Part shown: piece by piece, positions 9,180 to 19,048 of the stretch
How positions within the stretch are numbered: the stretch's first letter is position 1
How the letters are laid out: the number at the start of each line of letters is the position of its first letter
Assembly: GCA_963753905.1 (NCBI GenBank)
Contig: CAVWDZ010000002.1
Coordinates: forward strand, 372,001-436,000
Source of the DNA: Bog-756 sp963753905
Lineage (GTDB): Bacteria; Actinomycetota; Acidimicrobiia; Acidimicrobiales; RAAP-2
Direction of reading: 5' to 3'
DNA: 64,000 bases
Notes under the pieces: model-generated
Seen by the model: only the letters and a program-made list of their open reading frames with translations
Databases searched by the model: none
Told to the model about the DNA's origin: nothing
Position numbers and translations under genes: made by a program

Positions 9180-9583
9180 CTGGCTCCTCCTGTCTCTCGT
9201 GCGGCTCGGCGGGACGGGCGCGTCGCGGCGGGTAGCTGCGAGAGCGGCACCAGGTCCCGCCGGTACTGCCGATGGGTGACGGCGACCGCCTCACGTGCGG
9301 CGGCCCGCGTGGTCGCCAGCTCCTTCTCGAGCCGGGCCACCTCGTCCTCCAGTTCCATCACCCGCCGAACGCCCTCGAGGTTGACCCCCTGGTTGGTCAG
9401 CTGCTGGATGTGGCGGAGGCGGTCGAGGTCCTTGTCGCTGAAGCGGCGGCTCCCCCCCCGGGTGCGGCTCGGGTCGAGCAGGCCCCTCCGCTCGTAGACC
9501 CGCAGGGTCTGCGGGTGGACCCCCGCGAGCTCCGCGGCGACCGAGATCACGTAGACGGCACACGAGCGCCCCTCGTCGCTCAT
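9176..9583 (-). CDS. hspR: MerR-family heat-shock repressor HspR
   Basis: A 135-residue repressor with an N-terminal MerR winged helix: VYVISVAAELAGVHPQTLRV recognition helix, then YERRGLLDPSRTRGGSRRFS wing and the DLDRLRHIQQLTNQGVNLEGV helix. A coiled coil follows (VMELEDEVARLEKELA) and a basic tail. HspR proteins bind HAIR sites (CTTGAGT-N7-ACTCAAG) with DnaK as corepressor. Both the repressor and its corepressor lie in this operon, and a HAIR-like half-element is in the dnaK promoter. Linked by ATGA overlaps to dnaJ upstream and clpB downstream. Confidence 0.95.
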   Translation of the reverse strand: MSDEGRSCAVYVISVAAELAGVHPQTLRVYERRGLLDPSRTRGGSRRFSDKDLDRLRHIQQLTNQGVNLEGVRRVMELEDEVARLEKELATTRAAAREAVAVTHRQYRRDLVPLSQLPAATRPSRRAARETGGAR

Positions 9584-10692
9584 CCCACACTCCCGAGGGC
9601 GTCACGCGCCGGTGGCTCGATGACCTTGGCCAGTTCCTCGAGGGCCGTACGCTGCTCGTCGGTGAGGTCCCGGGGCACCATCACCTCGACGGTGACCAGC
9701 AGGTCGCCGGCGGCCTTCTTCCCGCTGGCGGGAACCCCGCGTCCCTTGACCCGGAAGGTACGGCCCGACGGCGTACCCGGCGGCACGCGCAACGTGACCG
9801 GATCCCCGAGCGTGGGGACCGTGAGAGTCGTCCCGAGGGCCAGCTCTGCGAAAGCGACCGGCACGGTCAGGGTCAGGTTGCGCCCGCGGCGCCCGAAGAC
9901 ACCGTGGCGGTCGACCCGGACCACGACGTAGAGGTCGCCGCTCGGCGCGTTGCCCCGACCGGCGGCACCACGCCCCTTGACCCGGATGCGTTGCCCGTCC
10001 TCCACCCCGGCCGGGATGCGGACCTTCACCGAACGGTTGCGGTGCTCGACGCCGCTGCCCGCACAGGTCGGGCAGGGCGAGGTCACGATGGTCCCGCGCC
10101 CTGCGCACTGGGGGCAGATCTGACTGAGGGAGAACAGTCCCTGATCGTCCTGGAGCGAGCCGGTCCCCCCGCAACGCGGGCAGGTCGTCGGCTTGGTGCC
10201 GGGCGCGGACCCGGACCCGCCGCAGGTATGGCAGCGTGCATCCGTGGTCAGGTTGACCGAGGTGGTCACCCCGGCGACGGCGTCCTCGAAGGAGAGGTGC
10301 AGCTCGGTCTCGACGTCGGCGCCGCGCTGCGGCCCGGTCTGTTGGCCGCCCCGCCGGCCGCGCCCGAAGAGACCGCCCAGCAGATCGCCGAAGTCCATGT
10401 TGTCCACCCGGAAGGTGGTGCCCCCACCGCCTCCGAACCCTCCCGGGAACCCGGCGGCGGCCGGGCCGAGCGTGCGGACCTCGTCGTACTCCTTGCGGCG
10501 CTCGGCATCACCGAGGACGTCATAGGCGGCGGAGATCTCCTTGAACGCCTCGTCGCCTCCCGGGTTGGTGTCCGGGTGGTTCTTCTTGGCCAGCTTCCGG
10601 TACGCGCTGGTGATCTCCTTGGCGCTGGCAGTGCTCGCCACGCCGAGGGTCTTGTAGTAGTCCTTCTCGAACCATTCGCGCTGCGGCGCCAC
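9580..10692 (-). CDS. dnaJ: Chaperone DnaJ (zinc-finger type)
   Basis: A 370-residue Hsp40 that loads clients on DnaK. J domain at 10-75 with the HPD motif (KNHPDTNPGG), Gly/Phe-rich linker (GFPGGFGGGGG), then four CxxCxGxG-type zinc motifs (CHTCGGSG, CPRCGGTG, CPQCAGRG, CPTCAGSG), and two C-terminal beta domains. The start is GTG at 10692, a few residues before the family start (EWFEKDYYKTLGV). It is separated from grpE by 62 nt and overlaps hspR by an ATGA. This is the DnaJ paralogue usually linked to hspR in actinobacteria. Confidence 0.96.
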   Translation of the reverse strand: MAPQREWFEKDYYKTLGVASTASAKEITSAYRKLAKKNHPDTNPGGDEAFKEISAAYDVLGDAERRKEYDEVRTLGPAAAGFPGGFGGGGGTTFRVDNMDFGDLLGGLFGRGRRGGQQTGPQRGADVETELHLSFEDAVAGVTTSVNLTTDARCHTCGGSGSAPGTKPTTCPRCGGTGSLQDDQGLFSLSQICPQCAGRGTIVTSPCPTCAGSGVEHRNRSVKVRIPAGVEDGQRIRVKGRGAAGRGNAPSGDLYVVVRVDRHGVFGRRGRNLTLTVPVAFAELALGTTLTVPTLGDPVTLRVPPGTPSGRTFRVKGRGVPASGKKAAGDLLVTVEVMVPRDLTDEQRTALEELAKVIEPPARDALGSVG

Positions 10693-10754
10693 CGTCTCTC
10701 TTCTCTACTGTGCGTGACTGTGCGTGCTGGGCCCCCGTGCCGCTCGGCGCGCGG

Positions 10755-11453
10755 TCAACCCTGGACCATGACCATCGCCGGACGGACCACCGTGCCCTTC
10801 CAGCGGTACCCCGGCCGCATGACGCGGCCGACCAGCGGCTCACCGGTGGCCGGGCTGTCCGTGGCGTCGGCCGCTGTCTCGATCGTCTCGTCGTCGGGCA
10901 GCCGGCCGACCGCCTCGTGGGCCGTGGGGTCGAAGGGCTCCCCCGACGGGTCGATGCGCTCGAGGCCCTCCTTCGCAAGCAGGCCGTGTAGCAGCCCGGA
11001 GGCCGCCACCAGTGCCTTGCCGTCGGTGGAATCGGGGTCGCCCAGGTGCTCGGCGGCGAGGTCGAGCGCGTCGAGCACCGGCAACAGCTTCTCGACCAGC
11101 GACACCGCTGCGCGGGACACCTGATCCGACTGCTGCTTGCTCACCCGCTTCTTGTAGTTCTCGAACTCGGCTTGGAGCCGGCGGAGCGAATCCAGGTACT
11201 CGTCGCGCTGGGACTCGGCGAGCGCGACGGCATCGAGCTCGGGAGAGGTGCCGTCGATGATCTCGGTGGTCACCCCGCCGTGCCCGTCCTCGTCGAGGAG
11301 CTCGGCCTCGAACACCTCGGAACCGATCCAATCGTCGTCGAGCTCCGTCTCCTCGACGACCTCGTCGCCGGACCCGGCACCGGGGGCGGGGGCTCCGCCC
11401 GCGCCCGCTCCGACGTCCCCGAAGTCAGGGCGCGGCTCGTCTCCGATCGCCAC
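10755..11453 (-). CDS. grpE: Nucleotide exchange factor GrpE
   Basis: A 232-residue exchange factor for DnaK. The first 70 residues are acidic and Gly/Ala-rich and probably disordered. Then comes the long dimerising helix (SQRDEYLDSLRRLQAEFENY), the KKRVSK turn, a short helix bundle and the C-terminal beta wing (HEAVGRLP..., GRVMRPGYRWKG...VRPAMVMV). The GTG start follows the dnaK stop by 6 nt, so the two are co-translated. A longer acidic N-terminus than in E. coli is common among actinobacterial GrpE. Confidence 0.95.
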   Translation of the reverse strand: MAIGDEPRPDFGDVGAGAGGAPAPGAGSGDEVVEETELDDDWIGSEVFEAELLDEDGHGGVTTEIIDGTSPELDAVALAESQRDEYLDSLRRLQAEFENYKKRVSKQQSDQVSRAAVSLVEKLLPVLDALDLAAEHLGDPDSTDGKALVAASGLLHGLLAKEGLERIDPSGEPFDPTAHEAVGRLPDDETIETAADATDSPATGEPLVGRVMRPGYRWKGTVVRPAMVMVQG

Positions 11454-11459
11454 CGAGGA

Positions 11460-13292
<1,833 letters not shown>

Positions 13293-13310
13293 CGTGTCTG
13301 CCTCCTACTC

Positions 13311-13396
13311 GGCGCCTTCTCTTGGCGCCGGATCTACTCTCTTGTTACCGGTACCCCGGGTACGAGTATAGCAAACTTGAGTGGCTCTGCAATAAG
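13311..13396 (-). promoter_or_regulatory. dnaK promoter with HAIR-like HspR site
   Basis: Read on the minus strand: TTGCAG (13387-13392), a 16-bp spacer, then TATACT (13365-13370). A HAIR-like element covers the spacer and -35: an exact ACTCAAG half (13376-13382), seven bases, and a degraded CTTATTG half (13390-13396) in place of CTTGAGT. HspR bound here would block polymerase. The leader of about 65 nt also has two dyads: GTACC-CCG-GGTAC (13351-13363), and GGCGCC twice (13311-13316 and 13324-13329) around a 7-nt loop just before the ribosome-binding site. A thermosensor role for the latter is speculation. Confidence 0.6.
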
Positions 13397-13502
13397 TTTT
13401 ATGATGCCTCCAAGATCATACCGTGCCAGACGGGGCGTGCACCAGAAAGGTCCAGGTCAGATGAGGGCGATGCCGCCCTGAGATTTGGGACGGCAACTCG
13501 CG

Positions 13503-13508
13503 TAGCCT
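13503..13508 (+). promoter_or_regulatory. Leaderless-type -10 (TAGCCT)
   Basis: TAGCCT ends 6 nt before the GTG at 13515, so transcription would begin at or next to the start codon. The same TAGCCT hexamer stands at nearly the same distance before the genes at 18626 and 38277. Confidence 0.4.
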
Positions 13509-13514
13509 CGGTGG

Positions 13515-14084
13515 GTGGCTCCGAGCACGCCCCAACCACCCGGCCAGAGTGTCTTCCAGCTGCGGATCCAGTTGGCCGACGTCCACCCGGTGATCTGGAG
13601 ACGGGTCCTCGTGCCTGGCGCGGTGAAAATGGCCAAGCTGAGCGAGATGCTGCTGGCAGCCATGGGCTGGGCCAACTCGCATCTCCACGCGTTCGACGTA
13701 GGCGACAAGCGCTATGGCATGTGCTTCGACGATTACCCCGAGGAGGAGATCGACGAGAAGGGCGTGAGCGTGCTCCAGGCCCTCCGGGACGAGCGACGGT
13801 TCACCTATGAATACGACTTCGGCGACAGCTGGGAACACGATGTCGTCATCGAGGCCCTGACACGGTCGACAGTCGGACTGAAATTCGGAGTGTGCATCGA
13901 CGGCCAGAACGCCTGTCCGCCCGAGGACGTCGGTGGCGCAGGCGGGTATCAGGCGTTCCTCGGGGCCATCGCCGACCCCGAGGACGACGGCCACGACGAC
14001 TACCTCGAATGGGTGGGTGGCTCCTTCGACGCGACGGAGTTCGACCTCGCCACGGTCAACGCCGCCCTCCAGCGGATCCGCTGA
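13515..14084 (+). CDS. Plasmid pRiA4b ORF-3-like protein
   Basis: A 189-residue protein with the pRiA4b ORF-3-like fold. Markers are YQLRIxLxDVHPVIWRRVLVP-type start (here FQLRIQLADVHPVIWRRVLV), the GWANSHLHAFDVGDKRYG segment, YEYDFGDSWEHDV, and CPPEDVGGAGGYQAFL. These proteins are common single-domain accessory proteins without an assigned biochemical role. Transcribed away from dnaK, with a leaderless-type -10 6 nt before the GTG. Neighbours give no functional hint. Confidence 0.85.
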   Translation: MAPSTPQPPGQSVFQLRIQLADVHPVIWRRVLVPGAVKMAKLSEMLLAAMGWANSHLHAFDVGDKRYGMCFDDYPEEEIDEKGVSVLQALRDERRFTYEYDFGDSWEHDVVIEALTRSTVGLKFGVCIDGQNACPPEDVGGAGGYQAFLGAIADPEDDGHDDYLEWVGGSFDATEFDLATVNAALQRIR

Positions 14085-14125
14085 TCCCGTCGACTCCATG
14101 GTGCAGACCCCGGCAACCGTCGGGA

Positions 14126-14131
14126 TACGCT
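14126..14131 (+). promoter_or_regulatory. Leaderless-type -10 (TACGCT) of gpmA
   Basis: TACGCT ends 7 nt before the gpmA ATG, which has no Shine-Dalgarno sequence. This fits leaderless transcription from a promoter in the 54-nt gap after the preceding gene. Confidence 0.4.
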
Positions 14132-14138
14132 CGATGCC

Positions 14139-14894
14139 ATGCCCGAGTTGGTCCTCCTCCGACACGGTCAGTCGCTCTGGAACGCCGAGAACCTCTTCAC
14201 CGGCTGGTACGACGTCGACCTCTCGGCCCAGGGTGAGGAGGAAGCCCGATCGGCGGGCCGACTCCTCGGGGCGGAGGACGGGCTCGATCTCCGGGTGCTC
14301 CACACGTCGCTGCTGACCCGGGCCATCCGGACCGCCGAGCTCACCCTCGAGGTGGCCGGTCGGTCGTGGCTCCCGGTGCGCCGGCACTGGAGGCTCAACG
14401 AGCGCCACTACGGGGCCCTCCAGGGACTCGACAAGAAGGAGACCGCGTCTCGTCACGGTGCCGACCAGGTCAAGGAGTGGAGGCGGAGCTACGGGACGCC
14501 ACCCCCCTCCGTCGAGCGCGGCGACGTCCACGACCCGGCCGGTGACCCCCGCTACCGGGACGTGCCGGCCGACGCCCTTCCGCTCACCGAGTGCCTGGCC
14601 GATGTGGTGACCCGGACGGTCCCCTACTGGGAGGACGCCATCGTTCCGGATCTCCTGGCGGAGGCACCGCGGCGTGGGGCGGTCCTGGTCGTGGCGCACG
14701 GCAACAGCCTCCGCGCCCTGCGCAAGCACATCGAGGGGATCGGCGACAAGGAGATCGTCGACCTCGAGATCCCGACCGGCATCCCCTTCGTCTATGAGCT
14801 CGCCGACGATCTCTCGGTCATCTCGAGGAGCTTCCTCGGCGACCCTTCGGCCGCCGAAGCTGCGGCCGAAGCGGTCCGGCGCCAGGCGGGCTGA
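14139..14894 (+). CDS. gpmA: 2,3-bisphosphoglycerate-dependent phosphoglycerate mutase
   Basis: A 251-residue glycolytic mutase of the histidine phosphatase superfamily interconverting 3- and 2-phosphoglycerate. It has the phospho-acceptor LLRHGQSLWN (His9), the GWYDVDLS motif, NERHYGALQGLDK, and the second catalytic His187 in VAHGNSLRAL. The length and the NERHYG motif separate it from shorter cobalamin or broad-specificity phosphatases. The N-terminus MPELVLLRHG leaves little doubt about the start. Convergent with glnB; 137 nt between them holds nothing I can name. Confidence 0.96.
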   Translation: MPELVLLRHGQSLWNAENLFTGWYDVDLSAQGEEEARSAGRLLGAEDGLDLRVLHTSLLTRAIRTAELTLEVAGRSWLPVRRHWRLNERHYGALQGLDKKETASRHGADQVKEWRRSYGTPPPSVERGDVHDPAGDPRYRDVPADALPLTECLADVVTRTVPYWEDAIVPDLLAEAPRRGAVLVVAHGNSLRALRKHIEGIGDKEIVDLEIPTGIPFVYELADDLSVISRSFLGDPSAAEAAAEAVRRQAG

Positions 14895-15031
14895 ACCCGG
14901 GCGCGGGAAACGGCCGACCCCGGAGGACCGACCGCTTCCGTTCCCTCGCCCGCCGATCCGCGCAGCGGGCATGGTCTCTGTGGCCTCACCGGGCCGCCCT
15001 TCAGCGACGACGGTCGACGATCAGCCACCGG

Positions 15032-15370
15032 TCAGAGTGCGTCCGCCCCCCGTTCGCCGGTGCGGACCCGGATGACGTCCTCGACGGGCAGGATCCACAC
15101 TTTGCCGTCACCGATCTTTCCGGTTCCGGCGCTGTCGACGATTGCGTTGGTGACCTCGTCCACCTGCGCGTCGTCGACGACCACCTCGAGGCGGATCTTG
15201 GGCACGAACTCCACCTCGTACTCGGCACCGCGGTAGACCTCGGTGTGGCCCCGCTGACGCCCGAATCCCTGGGCCTCGGTCAAGGTCATCCCGTGAACGC
15301 CGAGCGTCTTGAGGGCCTCCTTCACCTCGTCGAGTTTGAACGGCTTGACCACCGCTACGATCAATTTCAT
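15032..15370 (-). CDS. glnB: Nitrogen regulatory protein PII
   Basis: A 112-residue PII trimer subunit that senses ATP/ADP and 2-oxoglutarate and gates ammonium uptake. It has the KLIVAVVKPFKLDEVKEAL start, the T-loop with Tyr46 and Tyr51 (TEVYRGAEYEVEFVPK), and the C-terminal signature region GDGKVWILPVEDVIRVRTGERG. Tyr51 is the residue adenylylated in studied actinobacteria and uridylylated in enterics. It follows amt by 33 nt with its own AAGGAG site, so it is best called the GlnK-type partner of that transporter. Confidence 0.96.
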   Translation of the reverse strand: MKLIVAVVKPFKLDEVKEALKTLGVHGMTLTEAQGFGRQRGHTEVYRGAEYEVEFVPKIRLEVVVDDAQVDEVTNAIVDSAGTGKIGDGKVWILPVEDVIRVRTGERGADAL

Positions 15371-15403
15371 CTGGGGTTGTCTCCTTGTTCTCGTAAGGGT
15401 GGG

Positions 15404-16954
15404 TCAGCTACTCGGCTCGCCGGATGGTACCGGGTCGTCTGGCATCTCAGACGACGAGGTCCGGTCCCCGGCCATTGCGAAGGCACCGACCCGCTCGGCA
15501 AGCGTCTCCACCGGGAAGGCCTCCTCGCCGTGGATGGCGAGGTCTCCGACCTCGAGGACCTCGTCCTTGTACCGGGCGCCACGGAGCACCAGGCCGATGA
15601 GCTTCATGAGGATGAAGGTGATCAGGGCCGACCAGAAGATGACGAAGATCGCTGCTCGGAACTGTTCCCAGAGTTGGTGCGCCGATCCCGTGTAGATCAG
15701 CCCGTTCACCGAGAAGGGGATGCAGTGCGCCGTCGCAGTGATGTAGGTCTGTTGGCTCGTCGAGATCACCTGCCCAGCTGCGTCCAGGCGACCGCACCCA
15801 TATTCGAGCATGTTCGGATCGCCGAATATCCCGAGTAACAACCCTCCGAAGAGCCCGGCAATGCCGTGGGTGTAGATGACCCCGAGCGCGTCGTCCACCT
15901 TGGAGAACGGCCGCACTTTGGAGAGGTAGTTCCAGGCCACCCACACGATCACCGTGTCGATCAGACCCACGTAGATGGCGCCTGCGCCATTTACCCAGCC
16001 GGCACAGGGGGTGATGCCGACCAGACCGCAGATCATCCCGTTGACCCCGCCGAGGAAGGTTGGTTTCTTCTCCTTGGTGAACAGGGCGTCCATGAGCATC
16101 CAGACGATCACGCCGGTGGCCGTGGCCAGGTTGGTGTTGACGACCGCCGCTGCGGCGTCCGCTCCCGCGTAGTACGGGTCACCGCCGTTGAACCCGTTCC
16201 AGCCGAGCCAGAGGATTCCCGCACCCACCCCGGCCATGACCAGGTTGTTGGGTATCGCGTGTTGTCGGTCTCGGAGGAGCCGTGGACCGAGCACCCAGGC
16301 GGCGACGAACCCCGATACCCCTGCCGACATGTGGATCACGAACCCGCCCGAGAAGTCGAGCGCACCCTCCTGGGCGAAGTAGCCGCCGCCCCACAGCAGG
16401 AAGGCGTCGACGCCGTACACGAAGGTCGACCACAGCGGCACGAGCAGGCACCAGGCGAGGAACTTGATGCGACCAAGCACGCTGCCGAGGAACAACAGCG
16501 GCGTGATCGCCGCGAAGACGAACTGGAAGTAGGCCAACGAGGTGGTCGGGAAGTGGAAGGGGATCACGGTGTTGGCCGCCGACACCGCCTGACCCTGTTC
16601 AGCTGTTGGACCGGTGATGAACCCCGGCTTCCCGAGGAAGTTGTCGATGAACTGGGTCCACCCTCCTCGCCCGAGTTGGGTCTGGATCCCGTTCTTGACC
16701 CCGCCACCGAAGGAGTTGGGGCCGAAGCCCATCTTGTAGGTCCAGAGGAACCAGGAGACCATCACCAGCGAGAATCCGGCGAACATCATGGCCATGACGT
16801 TCACCGCCCACTTCTTCTGGACGATCGACGCATAGAGGACAGCCAGGCCCGGGAGGCTCATCAGGCCGACGAACGTCGCGGCCACGATCTGCCACGTGTT
16901 GTCCCCCGTGTTGAGCCAACTGGGATACGGAACTTGCGTTACGACTGCTAGCAC
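15404..16954 (-). CDS. amt: Ammonium transporter
   Basis: A 516-residue Amt/Rh-family channel, eleven or so hydrophobic segments. Recognisable pieces: NTWQIVAATFVGLMSLPGLAV near the N-terminus, the signature DFSGGFVIHMSAGVSG with the first pore His, GMICGLVGITPCAGWV, and IYTHGIAGLFGGLLLGIFGD with the second pore His. A long extramembrane loop (about 75-110) and a C-terminal cytoplasmic tail are present. The start is a GTG at 16954 with AGGAGAGGAG upstream, about 40 residues inside the longest frame. It heads the amt-glnB operon under a GlnR-like box. Confidence 0.94.
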   Translation of the reverse strand: MLAVVTQVPYPSWLNTGDNTWQIVAATFVGLMSLPGLAVLYASIVQKKWAVNVMAMMFAGFSLVMVSWFLWTYKMGFGPNSFGGGVKNGIQTQLGRGGWTQFIDNFLGKPGFITGPTAEQGQAVSAANTVIPFHFPTTSLAYFQFVFAAITPLLFLGSVLGRIKFLAWCLLVPLWSTFVYGVDAFLLWGGGYFAQEGALDFSGGFVIHMSAGVSGFVAAWVLGPRLLRDRQHAIPNNLVMAGVGAGILWLGWNGFNGGDPYYAGADAAAAVVNTNLATATGVIVWMLMDALFTKEKKPTFLGGVNGMICGLVGITPCAGWVNGAGAIYVGLIDTVIVWVAWNYLSKVRPFSKVDDALGVIYTHGIAGLFGGLLLGIFGDPNMLEYGCGRLDAAGQVISTSQQTYITATAHCIPFSVNGLIYTGSAHQLWEQFRAAIFVIFWSALITFILMKLIGLVLRGARYKDEVLEVGDLAIHGEEAFPVETLAERVGAFAMAGDRTSSSEMPDDPVPSGEPSS

Positions 16955-17086
16955 TGTCGGGTGCTCCTCTCCTGAAATGCCTCGTACATTGACGGCGTCC
17001 CGGCGTCCGCGCCCCAAGGGGTACCGCTCTGCGGGAAGCCAAGGCAGCCAGATTCGCTCTGACGCCGCAAACAATGCAGGAGGGTG

Positions 17087-17124
17087 ATTTCGGCAGGGTC
17101 ACGCCTGTGTTACCAACGCGTGAA
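17087..17124 (-). promoter_or_regulatory. GlnR-like box upstream of amt
   Basis: Four half-sites in exact 11-bp register on the minus strand: TTCAC (17120-17124), GTAAC (17109-17113), GTGAC (17098-17102) and GAAAT (17087-17091), each separated by 6 nt. The published actinobacterial GlnR pattern is gTnAC-n6-GaAAC repeated at this spacing; GTGAC-n6-GAAAT is a near match. It lies 133-170 nt before the amt start. A clear -10 is not apparent between the box and the gene. GlnR itself is not identified in the window. Confidence 0.55.
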
Positions 17125-17191
17125 CTGGCGCATCTCCGCAGGTGGGAGGGGGTGACGCGGGGGGTGGGAGCCGCTCGGAGGCGGAGCAGGC

Positions 17192-17779
17192 TCAGCCAGG
17201 AGGCTGGTCGTCCCCGCGCGATGCCTTGGGCATCTTGCCGGGTCCCTTGACCGGGGGCGTGTAGCGCTTGCTCGCCCTGGTCCGACCGACCCCACCGCCC
17301 GGAGCGGCTTCCCGAGCCAACTTCAGCTTCTGCTGCAGCCTGTATGCGCGGACCAGGTACCAGGAGCCGAACAGGAGGAACGGGATCCCGAATCCCCAGA
17401 AGTGAAGATTGAAGATCGAGAGTCCGTAGAGGGCCATCGCAACCCCGAGGTAGAGCCGCTTGCGGAACCAGGCCGCCGCCAGCATCGCCAGGGCCAGGAC
17501 CAGGAGGGTGAGAGAGAGGACGTGGTACACCGACGAGTAGGACTTGGGGTCGTTGGCCAGCAGGCTGCCGGTCACCAGCAGGCCCACCATGCCGGCCAGT
17601 GGAGCGGCGAGCAGGCCGATGAGCCGCTCGTTGTCGTTGGCCCGCTTGACAGCCTCCTCGAGCTCGTCGACCGTCGTGGGTCCCGGCTCCTTCGCAGGCC
17701 GTTCGGCGGTCTCCGCCTTGATCATCGCCCGGGTGAAGCGTTCCGAGAGAGTCGGCTTGTCCGGGTCGCGCGCGGCCAT
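17192..17779 (-). CDS. Membrane protein of unknown function
   Basis: A 195-residue protein. A hydrophilic N-terminus (about 1-45: MAARDPDKPTLSERFTRAM and an acidic helix VDELEEAVKRANDNE) precedes about four membrane segments (roughly 48-72, 85-107, 115-132 and 135-150), then a basic, Gly/Lys-rich cytoplasmic tail. I chose the ATG at 17779 because the frame upstream is Ser/Pro/Arg noise. The same architecture occurs in uncharacterised actinobacterial membrane proteins. No function can be proposed; it is not clearly in an operon with amt or with the next gene upstream. Confidence 0.75.
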   Translation of the reverse strand: MAARDPDKPTLSERFTRAMIKAETAERPAKEPGPTTVDELEEAVKRANDNERLIGLLAAPLAGMVGLLVTGSLLANDPKSYSSVYHVLSLTLLVLALAMLAAAWFRKRLYLGVAMALYGLSIFNLHFWGFGIPFLLFGSWYLVRAYRLQQKLKLAREAAPGGGVGRTRASKRYTPPVKGPGKMPKASRGDDQPPG

Positions 17780-17867
17780 GGGCAAGGCTACCGCGCTCGA
17801 TCCGAGTCGGATCCCGAGTCCCGACGTCGCCGGCCGCACAGGGAGCCCGACGACTTGCGGGAGGCGA

Positions 17868-18443
17868 TCACGACGGTGACCGGTGACGTGTCCGGACGGC
17901 GACCAGTGCGAGCAGGACGGCGAGCAGTGCGAGCAGGACAGCGGGGACGAGGTAGACGGTCCACGAGGCATGCTCGGAGTCCACGGTTGCGGGCGTCGAG
18001 AACAGTGCGGGATCCGCCGGCACGATCACACCACGCACGGTCGTACCGGGCGCGTGCAACGTGTTGCCGGGGATATCCTCGGTGAAGACGTGCCCGCCCA
18101 CCGTGTAGGTACCGCTGCAGTCGTACCCCGCGAGGTTCGACCCGCTGCCTCCCATCAGGCCTTGGCACTTGGTCACGGTGAGCTCGACCGGGACCCCGTG
18201 GGCGCGCAGGTTGTCGATCTGGCTGTTCTTCTGGTAGCCGGCCACCAGGAGGACCCCGGCCACGACTGCGAGGCCGGCCAGTCCCAGGCCCACCGCGACG
18301 CGGGTCACCCGCCGCACGTCCACCTCGACAGGCGCGCCGCGCAGTACGCCGACCGACCCGTTGGACGGAAGCTCCGTGCCGTCCCCGGGGACGTCCCCGG
18401 CCTCGGGGCCCTCTCGGTCGTGTCCTGGTGGTGCCATCGTCAT
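17868..18443 (-). CDS. DUF3592-like membrane protein
   Basis: About 191 residues from the ATG at 18443; a GTG at 18503 is an equally possible start and neither has a good ribosome-binding site. Topology is two membrane helices (VTRVAVGLGLAGLAVVAGVL near residue 50-70, and a Leu/Val/Ala-rich helix near the C-terminus) flanking an extracytoplasmic beta-rich domain with two or three Cys (TVTKCQGL, GYDCSGTYTVGG). That layout matches DUF3592-type proteins, whose role is unknown. The motif-level match is weak. Confidence 0.6.
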   Translation of the reverse strand: MTMAPPGHDREGPEAGDVPGDGTELPSNGSVGVLRGAPVEVDVRRVTRVAVGLGLAGLAVVAGVLLVAGYQKNSQIDNLRAHGVPVELTVTKCQGLMGGSGSNLAGYDCSGTYTVGGHVFTEDIPGNTLHAPGTTVRGVIVPADPALFSTPATVDSEHASWTVYLVPAVLLALLAVLLALVAVRTRHRSPS

Positions 18444-18612
18444 GGTGCGCTCGTTGGTCGGTCCGTTCCGGACTGGGGGTGCCTTCCGCCGGCCGACGGC
18501 CACCCCGATGAGCGGGAGATGGTAGCAGGAGGCTCGCAGCGGCCCTCAGGCGCGTCGCTTCGCGCCCGTCCGCGGAGCCGCCCAGTCCCCGGCGTCCGAC
18601 ACAGCTCCGAGG

Positions 18613-18618
18613 TAGCCT
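18613..18618 (+). promoter_or_regulatory. Leaderless-type -10 (TAGCCT)
   Basis: TAGCCT ends 7 nt before the ATG at 18626. The start codon has no Shine-Dalgarno sequence, so leaderless expression is likely. Confidence 0.45.
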
Positions 18619-18625
18619 CGTCGAC

Positions 18626-19048
18626 ATGGCGCGCGGACCTCAGGCAACCGATCTTAAGTCCATCTGGCTCTTCTCGAGCTGCAGTGGTTCGGAGCTCCGG
18701 AAGATCCGGGCCCTGCTCGACGAGCTGGAAGTGCCGGCGGGCAAGGTCCTGGTCGAGGAGGGTCGCATCGGGATGGAGTTCTTCATCATCGTGGACGGCA
18801 CCGCCGCGGTCACCCGCAACGGCAAACAGGTGGCCACGCTCGGTGCCGGGGCCCACTTCGGAGAGCTGGCACTGCTCGACCGCCGGCCCCGGTCGGCCTC
18901 GGTGGTCTCGGAGAGCCCGATGACTCTGCTCGTGCTCTCCCAGCGGCAGTTCAACGGGCTGCTCGAGACCGTGCCCACCATCGCCCGCAAGATGCTGGCC
19001 GCCCTGGCCAACCGCCTGCGCGAGGCCGATGCCCTCGCCTACGACTGA
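18626..19048 (+). CDS. Cyclic nucleotide-binding domain protein without DNA-binding domain
   Basis: A 140-residue single-domain protein. It matches the CNB/CRP effector fold: IWLFSSCSGSELRKIRALLD, VEEGRIGMEFFIIVDGTAAVTR, and a phosphate-binding cassette AHFGELALLDRRPRSASVV that includes the Glu and Arg needed for cyclic nucleotide. It then ends after one helix (KMLAALANRLREADAL), so there is no helix-turn-helix. It may act as a cAMP-responsive partner subunit; that is inference. Its last 10 bases overlap the tail of the convergent Fe-S reductase gene. Confidence 0.88.
   Translation: MARGPQATDLKSIWLFSSCSGSELRKIRALLDELEVPAGKVLVEEGRIGMEFFIIVDGTAAVTRNGKQVATLGAGAHFGELALLDRRPRSASVVSESPMTLLVLSQRQFNGLLETVPTIARKMLAALANRLREADALAYD

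Noticed and set aside
6564..9497. A 977-codon open frame on the plus strand opposite clpB
   Set aside because: It mirrors clpB in a GC-rich context where antisense frames stay open. The product is a monotonous Val/Asp/Gly/Leu/His mixture without any domain.
13416..14972. A 518-codon minus-strand frame opposite the pRiA4b-like protein and gpmA
   Set aside because: It is antisense to two recognisable genes and has the same low-complexity composition; no motif.
16955..17086. Glutamine riboswitch or similar leader RNA before amt
   Set aside because: No conserved fold is recognisable; the phased GlnR-like half-sites are the better explanation for nitrogen control.
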